From Halomarina salina (GTDB taxonomy: Archaea > Halobacteriota > Halobacteria > Halobacteriales > Haloarculaceae): a stretch of 64,000 nt of DNA. The stretch is taken from positions 2,728,001 to 2,792,000 of the forward strand of contig NZ_JALLGW010000001.1 of the NCBI RefSeq assembly GCF_023074835.1, given 5' to 3'. The notes below the pieces were generated by a model, which did no database searches, had not been told where the DNA came from, and saw nothing but the letters and a program-made list of their open reading frames with translations. The first letter of the stretch is position 1. Every line of letters begins with the position of its first letter. Position numbers and translations under genes: made by a program. This document shows positions 56,484 to 64,000 of this stretch, in pieces.

Positions 56484-56550
56484 TACACTCCGAGAGACAG
56501 AAGCAACTGCTGGGAGATAAGATTTAACTCCTTCGTTGGGAAGACAATCT

Positions 56551-56756
56551 ATGGTCAATAAGGCGGGAAAACCAGCCACCCTCTTACTCCCGGTGAGGAA
56601 CTAACCGACAATGATGCCCCCCGGAATGCGGTCACCGGCATTGTAGTCTCGCTGGCAACAGCCGTGACGTACTTGCTGGTTCAAAAACCCTTCGTGGCAG
56701 CGGTAGTAGGGGTTCTTATACTCGGCGTGGCCTCTCTCATCGAAAAGTGCTCTTGA
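56551..56756 (+). pseudogene. Small membrane-protein remnant
   Basis: A frame lacking a start reads NDAPRNAVTGIVVSLATAVT, LLVQKPFVAAVVGVLILGVA and ends IEKCS* at 56756. The two hydrophobic stretches look like a real TM hairpin. The preceding frame (ATG at 56551) ends at a TAA at about 56604. A single frameshift would join them. I cannot name the family. Confidence 0.35.
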
Positions 56757-57111
56757 ACAACTGCCGCCCACGGCGCAAACTTTGAGACCACCGCGAACGT
56801 ATCAAACGATGCCCGCCCCGTCAACGAGACTCACCTACCCAGTCCCGTCGTTGAACGCCGGGGCATCGGTGTTTGCGTCGCCTGCTATTGAGGGGTCGTG
56901 ATAGGCTTCGATTCTTGCATATGGGAAACGACGTACTGGAGCAGAAGATTGAGTAGGTACTACTGGATTGCTGCCTTATTACGTCGTTGGCTGCGCACCC
57001 ACAGTGTGCGTCATATTCGCTGAAAATCTCACGTCTCTGAATACCGACAAAGGATGCGGAGCAACGATTCGCACACATGAACCAGCGAGTGGGCACAACC
57101 GGGCAGGCGAT

Positions 57112-57385
57112 TATGGCGCGTTGGACAGTGACTGCTTAGCGACCAACCGAGCATCGTCGACAGCTATCTCACCAAACAACGGGTCGTTTTCGAGCGTTTG
57201 CAGGACTGCGTGAACAGGTTCGATAAACTCGAATAGGAGGTGAACACCACGAGCGAATCCGCTACTGGTGCGTTCGCTTTCCAAAACACCATACGTGGCG
57301 GCATTGCCGATATGGCTGTTGACGGTTTCTTGGGTGTAGATATCTCGGTCAGTCGACTCACTCCTGTGAACTCCCCAGCCCTATT
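57112..57385 (-). pseudogene. Remnant of a winged-helix transcriptional regulator
   Basis: On the minus strand a frame without a start codon reads DIYTQETVNSHIGNAATYGV, then LESERTSSGFARGVHLLFEF and ENDPLFGEIAVDDARLV, ending at TAA 57114-57112. The first part has the shape of the recognition helix and wing of haloarchaeal wHTH regulators. A TAG about 90 codons from the end closes it upstream. It is probably a decayed 3' half of a regulator gene. Confidence 0.4.
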
Positions 57386-57509
57386 GGCTCGATACGCTCA
57401 CTCCGTGCGGACGGCGTCGTAGCGCCCCCTCTTGCAGATAACTGTCACCGCCGAAAACGGTCATTTCTGCCGCGAAAACATTCACATTTGTAGGGTCGAA
57501 CGAGAGCGT

Positions 57510-58127
57510 ATGGACGAGACGCATCGGGAGATCAAAGGACAACTGACCACGAATCTCAAACCGGGGAGACGACTGCCGCCACAGGAATGTTCATATTGCG
57601 CTCGAGATTTTGACCCAGAGGGGCCGTTGTTGTGCGAAGTCGTCCGATATGATAATCGCGCTGGTGAGGTCAGTCTTGACGAACTATTCACGCTCTGGGT
57701 TCCAGCCAGAGGTCGGTGTTCGTACTGTGAAACCGACACGCTAGCGCCTGGAACGGTCGGCTTCGACGAAGCCCTCGTCAGGATCGATGTTGAGCGAAGC
57801 GCGGACGGGTGGTGCATTAAGAGTACGGATATCGAACTCGTCGATTACTCGGTTGCGGGAGATGGGCATCCGGCACCCTGTTCAATTGGACTGGAGGTTC
57901 GCTCCTCAGAGACAGTTCCCCATCGGGAGGGGCAAGTGCTGGTTAACTTGGAAGCCGGCCGCTGGGTCGTCTTGGAGTGGAAGCTCAAAACCCGATTCAC
58001 CCTCCTGGATGAGAGTAGATCCGAGATAGGTCAAGATGAATACGAACGGTTCGAGGAGGAACTCGGACCACTCGAAAAGCTGCCACCGTCGTTGGTCAAC
58101 TTGATCGAGTCAAAAGCTCCCGAGTAG
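57510..58127 (+). CDS. Hypothetical protein with two CxxC motifs
   Basis: From the ATG at 57510 (MDETHREIKGQLTTNLKPG) the product has 205 residues. CSYCARDF (about 27-34) and CSYCETDT (about 69-76) could form a zinc site. The remainder is acidic and beta-rich, without TM helices. I know no family. Frame quality, codon use and acidity are like neighbouring haloarchaeal genes. An earlier in-frame start (57432) adds 26 residues that look non-coding. Confidence 0.55.
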   Translation: MDETHREIKGQLTTNLKPGRRLPPQECSYCARDFDPEGPLLCEVVRYDNRAGEVSLDELFTLWVPARGRCSYCETDTLAPGTVGFDEALVRIDVERSADGWCIKSTDIELVDYSVAGDGHPAPCSIGLEVRSSETVPHREGQVLVNLEAGRWVVLEWKLKTRFTLLDESRSEIGQDEYERFEEELGPLEKLPPSLVNLIESKAPE

Positions 58128-58169
58128 CGACGACAACTGTCACTGGGGGTCGTTCTCGACGATGCAGTC

Positions 58170-58370
58170 TCACTCAACGGATCGTCTTACCTGACACCCG
58201 TTCTGGCCGTTTTTCGTCTTCCGACCATACTCAGCAGAATTGTGAATGGTCTCGCGATGGCGCGCCTCTCGACGACACTCGCTACACTGATAGTACACAC
58301 TTCCGCTTGGAATGCCGTCTGGCCCGTACTCGGTGTGTGGCCCGGTGATGAGCAGTGTTAGCCGTTCCAC
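58170..58370 (-). CDS. Small Cys-containing hypothetical protein
   Basis: The 66-residue frame reads MERLTLLITGPHTEYGPDG, then YYQCSECRREARHRETIHN. The Cys-x-x-Cys followed by basic residues and His resembles small zinc-binding proteins of haloarchaea. A third Cys is close to the C-terminus. It could be real or debris in this degenerate zone. Confidence 0.35.
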   Translation of the reverse strand: MERLTLLITGPHTEYGPDGIPSGSVYYQCSECRREARHRETIHNSAEYGRKTKNGQNGCQVRRSVE

Positions 58371-58421
58371 GTCCTTGACCGATCCATCAGGTCGCAGTGG
58401 TAGCTCGCCATCTGGGCCAGT

Positions 58422-58566
58422 GAGAAACTAGGAGTGGTTTACTCCGAAAACACGCCTGTGGAGACTGCGACCGCTGTGTCAACCCGGATGGTTGATGCAC
58501 GTCACGTCGTCGAAGCAGGAAGCCCCCTGCCTCGAGGAGCCGCCGAAGGCGGCGAGTAGGCAGGGG
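58422..58566 (+). pseudogene. tnpB 3' remnant with right-end hairpin
   Basis: The frame EKLGVVYSENTPVETATAVS ... VVEAGSPLPRGAAEGGE ends at TAG 58557-58559 and matches the C-terminal tail of haloarchaeal TnpB (compare the remnant at 39716). The hairpin CCCCTGCCT/AGGCAGGGG (58524-58566) and GTAGTTCAC terminus (58567-58574) follow. No upstream tnpB sequence remains. Confidence 0.75.
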
Positions 58567-58805
58567 TAGTTCACGAGTAGAACAGAGACGATTGGCAATC
58601 GGCAGAGGACAGGAGCCTTCTTAGAGCCAGAAGTAATTACCCAAATATATCGAATGATGAGATAGCGGTAGTCAATTCCGAGCATGTATCCGTGAGAAAT
58701 CGCCAGAGGGAGTCCAGACAGACCAATCTTCGCACGAAACGCTCCATTTATTGCTGCGCTCAACCACAAACACGACATCTCACAGACTGAGATAGTGGGC
58801 ATGTA

Positions 58806-59080
58806 GGAATTCCACGGAAAACGGTCTACAATTGGCTCGCGGGGCTCGAAGAACACCCAATCAAGGACGCGACTCGAGACGCCGATCGACCAAGCGACCG
58901 CCGAAGCTTCATGTGGACGAATGGAATCAGGTTGAGGCGTACTTCGCGGACTCCCCTGAGAAGGATTGATATGACACCGCTCGATGGGCACCGTCGTTCG
59001 TCCAACAATTTCTGCTCGAGAATGCGGAATCGAGTACGCACTCGTACATATTCGACGCTTGCTGCGACCACCGGTTCCAA
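58806..59080 (+). pseudogene. IS630-family transposase remnant
   Basis: GIPRKTVYNWLAGLEEHPIK is the helix-turn-helix segment of an IS630-type transposase. After a one-base frameshift within an RPSGRPPKL-like motif (near 58890) it continues KLHVDEWNQVEAYFADSPEK, an in-frame TGA, then YDTARWAPSFVQQFLLENAE. This order is the N-terminal half of haloarchaeal IS630 transposases. The DDE catalytic half is gone. Confidence 0.7.
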
Positions 59081-59304
59081 ATTAACGCAGCAATGGATTT
59101 GCTCCCTCACTTATTTATATGTCATAGGTTCCTACATTCTCTGCTCCATTCGACAAATGAGTAAATACATTTGATAGCTCGTAGGCGAATTCTGTGAAGT
59201 GCGTCCATGGGGGAGGGTGGCCAAGAAAGACAGGGGAGTAATCGAAAGCGCGATGGTCGTTTGATATTCCCAATCACTATTGTTGGGGAGCGTTACTGGG
59301 GACT

Positions 59305-60081
59305 ATGAACGATTCAAGGCAGCCTCGACGCATCAAATCCGTCGACAGAGCGTTTGATATTGTCGAAGCGCTCCGAAAGAACGGAGCAACGACTATTTCG
59401 GAGCTCGCTGAGGAGGTTGACCTCTCTCCAGGCACGATTCACACCTATCTGACGACACTGGAATCACGTGGGTACGTGCAATCAGATGATGGCGTGTACA
59501 GTGTAGGGCTCTTCTTCCTCCCGATGGGTGAGCACGCCCGAGCAAACACAAGGCTCTATGAGGCAGGCAGATCAGTTGCTGATGAACTTGCCGAAGAGAC
59601 AGGAGAGGCAATTCATCTCATCGTCGAAACCAATATGCACGAGATTGCCCTCTACGAACAGTTCGGTCCGAATGCAGTCGGCCAAGAGATCTACATGAAG
59701 AATCAGGGGACACCAAAGCGAAATCTTCACTGTTCGGCTGCTGGTAAGGCGATTCTCGCCCATCTCGATGACGCGTACCGCGCTGAAATCCTCGATGACT
59801 ACAGTTTTGACGCCTATACACAATCTACGGTTACTGACCCGGAACAACTTCGTGAAGAGCTGGCCACGATTCGAGAGAGTGGGGTGGCGCTCAACGATGA
59901 AGAACAGATTTCTGGACTCCGTGCCGTTGGTGCGCCCGTCTTGACAGAAAGCGGTGTAGAGGGCGCAATTAGCCTCTCAGCGCCTGTCAGCCGAGTACAA
60001 GGTGACCGATTCGAATCAACATTTCCTAACCACGTGCGCCAAGCTGCGAACATCATTGAGGTGAACTTACAAGCCACCTGA
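59305..60081 (+). CDS. IclR-family transcriptional regulator
   Basis: The 258-residue protein has an N-terminal winged helix (RIKSVDRAFDIVEALRKNG ... TISELAEEVDLSPGTIHTYL, residues 9-47). An IclR effector-binding domain follows, with LHCSAAGKAILAHL (about 140-153), SGVALNDEEQISGLRAVGAP and APVSRVQGDRF. Such regulators in haloarchaea control sugar catabolism. The glycosidase genes at 61.8-64 kb, beyond an inserted tnpB element, are its plausible targets. Confidence 0.92.
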   Translation: MNDSRQPRRIKSVDRAFDIVEALRKNGATTISELAEEVDLSPGTIHTYLTTLESRGYVQSDDGVYSVGLFFLPMGEHARANTRLYEAGRSVADELAEETGEAIHLIVETNMHEIALYEQFGPNAVGQEIYMKNQGTPKRNLHCSAAGKAILAHLDDAYRAEILDDYSFDAYTQSTVTDPEQLREELATIRESGVALNDEEQISGLRAVGAPVLTESGVEGAISLSAPVSRVQGDRFESTFPNHVRQAANIIEVNLQAT

Positions 60082-60084
60082 TAT

Positions 60085-60140
60085 CATCCCGCGCCTGAAG
60101 ACACGGGAATCCCACGGCACCGCACCGCTGAGTTGGGATA
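60085..60140 (-). mobile_element. Right end of the tnpB element at 60141
   Basis: On the minus strand, just after the tnpB stop, GTGGGATTCCCGTGTCTTCA then GGCGCGGG gives the CCCGTGTC...GCGCGGG hairpin that closes many haloarchaeal tnpB elements, followed by ATGATATCA. It overlaps the expected omega-RNA region. Confidence 0.55.
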
Positions 60141-61457
60141 TTACGGTTTGCAGTCCACCACCTCTGTCCGAGGTTGGAATCCTCGGGAGAGGTCATGAAG
60201 GTAGACTCCGGGCTGTGCCAACCAGCCGGTACTCCTATCTCCGCCCAAGTTGGGCGCAGACTCGGAGTTACTTTCGTTGATGTTGAGACGGATGTTTTCC
60301 GCCCCGTTCACGTCAGCATTGAACGCCGCATCACACGACTCGCACACGTACAACCCGCGCTCGACACGCTGACTATCGTCCTTTCTACCGCAGACGCAAC
60401 ACGTCTTGCTCGTGTCGCGCTCTGAAACTCCTACGACTTCGATACCCGCGACTTTCGCTTTGTATGTGAGTAGCTTCGTGAAGCGGTCGAACGCCCATCC
60501 GTGCAAGTCGAGGTTGCCGTGCCGACCCCAGTTCTTTGACTCGCCGTTTTCGTCGTCGCGGATACCAGCGAGCTTGCCGATGTTGATGCGGCACACGCCG
60601 TTCTCGACACACCGTTCAACGATATGTTTGGCGAGGGAGTGGAAGATGTGCGTGCGGCGCTCCGACCATTTCGCGTGCAGACGAGTGGCTTCAGAACCCC
60701 CGCTGTCATCGCACTTGGCGATTTCTTTCGGGAAGTAGTACCCGTCTTGCTTCAAGCGGTTGCCGGGATACAAGTCGGCTTCTTCGGTGCTGTATGAGAC
60801 CGCAGCGAAGTTACAGATGCCGAGGTCGATACCAGCCGTCTCGTCTCCCGGTGCGTCAGGGGTGTCCACTTCGTGTTTGCAGACGAGGTGCAACCCCCAC
60901 TGTCGCTTGGCCGGGTCGTAGACCGCCCGGACTTGCTGGATGTTTTCGACAGTGGTCTCGGGACGAGTCTCGTACTCGATGAGGATGTAGTCCCAGTCTC
61001 GCGGGTGGTCTTTGTGATTCGTCCCTTTCGAGAGACGAACTCGCTCGTTCTTCGTGTCGTGACGGATGCCTTTCTGTTTCCACGTCACCGTGCTTCGTGG
61101 GTGTTCTTCGTGGACGCGGTTGCCGTGGTCGTCGTAGTAGTTTTTCTTGCGGTATCCGGGCGGGTTTGCTCGGGCGTCTTCCTTGCGTTTGCCGAACCAC
61201 GAGGTGAAGGCTTCAGCGAGTTCTTCCAGAACGCGCTGACTGGACTGACTGTGCAGTCCCTTGTAGGTTGGATGCGTCTTCAGCTCGCGTTTGAGTTCGG
61301 CTTCGTCGGGAATCTCGCCCGTGTCATCCCACTGTTCGCGGGAGAAGTAGTTAGCGACGTTCCACAGCTTCGACGCACTCCACCCGTGACAGTCGAGCAT
61401 CTCAGCCACTTGTGAGTAGTTGAGGATTTTGGCTCGGTAGGTGCGGTGGGTGTGCAT
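60141..61457 (-). CDS. tnpB: TnpB-like protein, IS1341-type, with a possibly altered catalytic site
   Basis: The 438-residue protein belongs to a second TnpB lineage (MHTHRTYRAKILNYSQVAEM, KHVV-type ends). RuvC-I is AGIDLGICNFAAVSY, the zinc ribbon is CCVCGRK...CESC and RuvC-III is NADVNGAENIR. At RuvC-II, INIGKLAGIRDDENGE has Lys where relatives I recall have an acidic residue (GDL-GIRED). If this is the catalytic position, the enzyme may bind guide RNA and DNA without cutting; acidic residues follow six to nine residues later and could compensate. No tnpA is adjacent. Confidence 0.88.
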   Translation of the reverse strand: MHTHRTYRAKILNYSQVAEMLDCHGWSASKLWNVANYFSREQWDDTGEIPDEAELKRELKTHPTYKGLHSQSSQRVLEELAEAFTSWFGKRKEDARANPPGYRKKNYYDDHGNRVHEEHPRSTVTWKQKGIRHDTKNERVRLSKGTNHKDHPRDWDYILIEYETRPETTVENIQQVRAVYDPAKRQWGLHLVCKHEVDTPDAPGDETAGIDLGICNFAAVSYSTEEADLYPGNRLKQDGYYFPKEIAKCDDSGGSEATRLHAKWSERRTHIFHSLAKHIVERCVENGVCRINIGKLAGIRDDENGESKNWGRHGNLDLHGWAFDRFTKLLTYKAKVAGIEVVGVSERDTSKTCCVCGRKDDSQRVERGLYVCESCDAAFNADVNGAENIRLNINESNSESAPNLGGDRSTGWLAQPGVYLHDLSRGFQPRTEVVDCKP

Positions 61458-61805
61458 CGTGAAACGCGCTCATAAGTGTGACAGAGGCGTGGACTCATAA
61501 CAGAGCTAGTGGTGTTATGAGTACCGCTAACTGACTCCCGACGCTGGCTCCTGCTGTTTGTTATCGTCAAACACACTTTTGCATGAGGTAATTCCTCCAC
61601 AGAAGGCCGCAAAGAGAGCAACCCAACCCAATCCGAGCAGAGTCGATTACCTACGAACCGTTGTCGTTCACCAAATAGAACAGTCCTTCACCCGTATTAC
61701 TGGCTTCGCGGACCACTGCGTAAATATCAAACGTCATCAGGAGACAGTCTAACGAGTCGGTTTGTGTTAGTTTCCTGTTGGTTATTCAAAAATATTTATT
61801 AATGC
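61458..61805. other. Intergenic region, left flank of tnpB and promoter of GH109 gene
   Basis: No gene is seen in 348 bases. A TATA-like AAAATATTTATTAATG stretch (61788-61803) lies directly before the GH109 ATG. The element's left end must lie near 61460-61560. Confidence 0.45.
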
Positions 61806-63236
61806 ATGTCACAACTGGTAACGCGCAGCATGCAGCGACGCAAATACCTCAAAGGCATGGCGACGGCCGCAGGAATCGTCACAGTCTCATCCACTGGGAA
61901 CGCCCAAGTTTGGGACTCCGATGAACTATCGAAGGGTGAGGAACCAAAGAACCCGTCACCTCCACGAAAGGGCGACTCAGTAATGGGGCTCACAGATCAA
62001 ATCGATACAGTCAATGTAGGCATTATCGGCCTCGGAAACCGAGGCTTCTCGATGACCCAACTCATCGATGCGATGGCACCCGACAAAGGAGTAATCAAGG
62101 CCATCTGTGATATCCGGGAAAAACCAGTCGAGGAGATGTCCGACTGGATTAAAGAAGAAGGAAAGAACGACCCACCAGCGACATACTCGGGGTCGAAAAA
62201 CAGCTGGCGAAAGCTGGTCCAGCGAGATGACCTCGACCTCGTCTTCGTCTTTACTCCTCACCAGGCACACACACCGATGGCGGAGTATGCGATGAAGAAA
62301 GGGAAGCACGTCGCTGTCGAAGTACCAGCGGCTACGACGATCCAGGAATGCTGGACACTGGTCGACACTGCTGAAAAGACCCAGAAGCAGTGCGTGATGC
62401 TTGAGAACGTCTGCTACTTCGATATAGAGATGTGGGTCCTCAACATGGTCCGCCAAGGGGTGTTCGGTGACAAACTCACCTATGCCTCTGGAGGGTACAT
62501 CCATAATCTTGTCGCAGAGTACTTCTTCGAAGCGTACTGGAAGGATTGGCGGTCGAAGAACCACCGTAAATACAAGGGTGATCTCTATCCGACTCACGGA
62601 CTGGGGCCGATTGCCTTCTACATGGGTATCAATCGCGGTGACCGGTTAGAGTACATCGCGAGCCAGGAGAGCCCAGAGACTCAGCTGACTGAACGGGCTA
62701 AGGAGTTGCCCGAAGACCATTGGGCCCATGGCGCTGACGACTGGGCGAACGGTGACACGACGCGTTCGGAGATTCTAACGGAACAGGACCGCCAAATCCA
62801 CCTGCAATTCGACGTAAAGACGAACAGAGGGTATAGTAGAAAGAACGAACTCGCGGGAGTCGATGCGTACCACGAAGGATTCCCAAGCCAACTCGCTGTC
62901 GACAGCGAGGGCCATGGGTTCGTCGACGATGCAACCTACGACCAGTACTATGAGGAGTATCGACACCCGCTCTGGGTCCAGATGGAAGAAATTGCCGAAG
63001 AGTACGGTGGCCATGGTGGTGGAGATTTCCTCGAGATCTACCGGCTCTTCGATGCGTTCAACGATGGCCGGCCACCCGACATGGACGTCTATGATGCAGC
63101 GGCCTGGAGTGCAGTGAGGCCGCTTTCGGCAACGTCCATCGAATATGGTGGCATCCCGGTCAAGTTCCCAGACTTCACTCGTGGTGACTGGCAGAACAAA
63201 CGCAAGCTACAGGTGATGGACTTCGACACCATCTGA
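61806..63236 (+). CDS. GH109-like NAD-dependent glycosidase (Gfo/Idh/MocA fold), Tat-exported
   Basis: The 476-residue protein has a twin-arginine signal (MQRRKYLKGMATAAG, start possibly the ATG at 61830) and a Rossmann motif VNVGIIGLGNRGFSM (about 68-82). GKHVAVEVPAA and the GH109-typical YPTHGLGPIAFYMGINRGDR block follow. GH109 enzymes use bound NAD to hydrolyse alpha-N-acetylgalactosaminides; other specificities exist. Export folded with cofactor fits the Tat route. It is followed by a GH20 gene after 148 bases, so they likely form one degradation locus. Confidence 0.85.
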   Translation: MSQLVTRSMQRRKYLKGMATAAGIVTVSSTGNAQVWDSDELSKGEEPKNPSPPRKGDSVMGLTDQIDTVNVGIIGLGNRGFSMTQLIDAMAPDKGVIKAICDIREKPVEEMSDWIKEEGKNDPPATYSGSKNSWRKLVQRDDLDLVFVFTPHQAHTPMAEYAMKKGKHVAVEVPAATTIQECWTLVDTAEKTQKQCVMLENVCYFDIEMWVLNMVRQGVFGDKLTYASGGYIHNLVAEYFFEAYWKDWRSKNHRKYKGDLYPTHGLGPIAFYMGINRGDRLEYIASQESPETQLTERAKELPEDHWAHGADDWANGDTTRSEILTEQDRQIHLQFDVKTNRGYSRKNELAGVDAYHEGFPSQLAVDSEGHGFVDDATYDQYYEEYRHPLWVQMEEIAEEYGGHGGGDFLEIYRLFDAFNDGRPPDMDVYDAAAWSAVRPLSATSIEYGGIPVKFPDFTRGDWQNKRKLQVMDFDTI

Positions 63237-63384
63237 ATCGAGTTCACACTGACAACACGGCCATCGAGGAGATGGCCTTCGGTTAGCTTCCGCAACGCAC
63301 CGATTTATTCAGCGACCTTGTATTATCCAATTGCAAGTTAATCTAGAATAACTATTTATATATTGCATTTAACTCCAGACATGC

Positions 63385-64000
63385 ATGCCAGACGATAGCA
63401 ACTTCCGAAGACGTAGCGTGCTGCGAGCCATTGGCGGTGTCAGTGCGGTGTCTCTGGGGGTCGGCACCGCGAGCGCACGGTGCAAAGAATCAACAGATGC
63501 AGCAAGATTGGAGACGCTCGTACCGGTCCCGGTCGACGTAACATCGACCGGTAGAGGCTACACAATCACTGACGCGACGACGATTACGGTCGAAGATGCC
63601 ACAGCAGAAGGTGTGGCCGAGTACCTCGCAGAGTTCCTCAGAGCGCCGACTGGGTACGATCTGCCAATCAAGACGCATCAGGGAAGGGGCGGGAGAGACA
63701 CTATCTCCCTGCAACTCAGCGAGCCAAGCTCTGGAGACCATGAGCAGGGCTATCGACTCCGAAGTAATCCAAGTGGGCTTACAATCCGCGCGAACGAACC
63801 TGCAGGATTGTTCGCGGGTGTTCAAACACTTCGGCAACTACTCCCACCGGCCATCGAGCATGATACCGAACAATCGACAGAGTGGACCGTCCCGGGAGGA
63901 CACATCCGTGATTACCCGCGATTCGACTACCGGGGAGCTCATCTCGACGTCGCTCGACATTTCTTCGACGTAGAGACAGTCAAGCAGTTCATCGATTACC
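63385..64000 (+). CDS. GH20 beta-N-acetylhexosaminidase-like, Tat-exported (partial)
   Basis: The frame opens at the ATG at 63385 and continues beyond the window. A twin-arginine signal (FRRRSVLRAIGGVSAVS) is followed by the alpha/beta GH20b-type N-terminal domain (TITVEDATAEGVAEYLAEFL ... GLFAGVQTLRQLLP). The start of the GH20 catalytic barrel (PRFDYRGAHLDVARHFFDVE) comes next, where R of YRGAHLD is the conserved substrate-binding Arg. The enzyme removes terminal N-acetylhexosamine residues outside the cell. The catalytic Asp-Glu pair lies past the window edge. Confidence 0.88.
   Translation, partial: MPDDSNFRRRSVLRAIGGVSAVSLGVGTASARCKESTDAARLETLVPVPVDVTSTGRGYTITDATTITVEDATAEGVAEYLAEFLRAPTGYDLPIKTHQGRGGRDTISLQLSEPSSGDHEQGYRLRSNPSGLTIRANEPAGLFAGVQTLRQLLPPAIEHDTEQSTEWTVPGGHIRDYPRFDYRGAHLDVARHFFDVETVKQFIDY

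Noticed and set aside
58479-58991. Minus-strand open frame of about 170 codons
   Set aside because: It is opposite the IS630 and tnpB remnants and shows no family features.

Overview
The window is a 64 kb stretch of a haloarchaeal genome (class Halobacteria). The evidence is the acidic proteome, ADP-forming acetyl-CoA synthetase, Tat-type secretion signals, an Orc1/Cdc6 replication origin, haloarchaeal TnpB elements and several haloarchaea-typical protein families. I cannot assign a genus. Base composition is GC-rich except in the glycan island near 44-54 kb and in several intergenic scars.

Layout. 1-2.7 kb: acetate metabolism (BioD-like phosphotransacetylase-family protein and acetate-CoA ligase). 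3.2-5.9 kb: an eroded glycosyltransferase plus HEAT-repeat gene pair. 6.3-11.5 kb: a tight three-gene operon of an FtsX/MacB-type ABC permease with a large extracellular Ig-like region, a GT-C-like membrane protein and the ATPase. 11.5-13.9 kb: a membrane metal-dependent hydrolase, a truncated copy of it, and a TnpB pseudogene. 14-25.5 kb: a MoxR/DUF58/DUF4350/DUF4129 module split into convergent operons, with a DUF2238-like membrane protein, a small DUF1508 protein and a PfkB sugar kinase inside it. 26-29.5 kb: a four-gene cassette containing diverged CRISPR RAMP proteins (Cas7-like and Cas5/Cas6-like) with no CRISPR array, Cas1, Cas3 or Cas10, facing a winged-helix regulator across a long inverted repeat. 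This resembles the poorly understood haloarchaeal RAMP (HRAMP) modules and is the most interesting system here. Its insertion edge coincides with a decapitated thioesterase gene. 29.8-34.7 kb: a DUF1616 protein, a CoA-disulfide-reductase-like flavoprotein, an aldo/keto reductase and an unknown protein. 34.8-36.2 kb: an intact tnpB element. 36.4-44.4 kb: sugar-nucleotide and glycosyltransferase genes surrounding a replication origin (orc1/cdc6 flanked by seven copies of a 20-bp repeat). 44.7-56.5 kb: an AT-richer surface-glycan island with three sulfatase-fold enzymes (all with Thr at the nucleophile position), two GT4 glycosyltransferases, a flippase and a GT-C-like membrane protein. 56.5-59.1 kb: a graveyard of gene and transposase fragments. 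59.3-64 kb: an IclR regulator followed, after a TnpB insertion, by Tat-exported GH109 and GH20 glycosidases, which looks like an N-acetylhexosamine-releasing locus.

Mobile-element pressure is high. There are two full tnpB genes, one tnpB pseudogene, two tnpB 3' remnants, several IS right-end hairpins and one IS630-family remnant. No rRNA, tRNA or CRISPR array was recognised.
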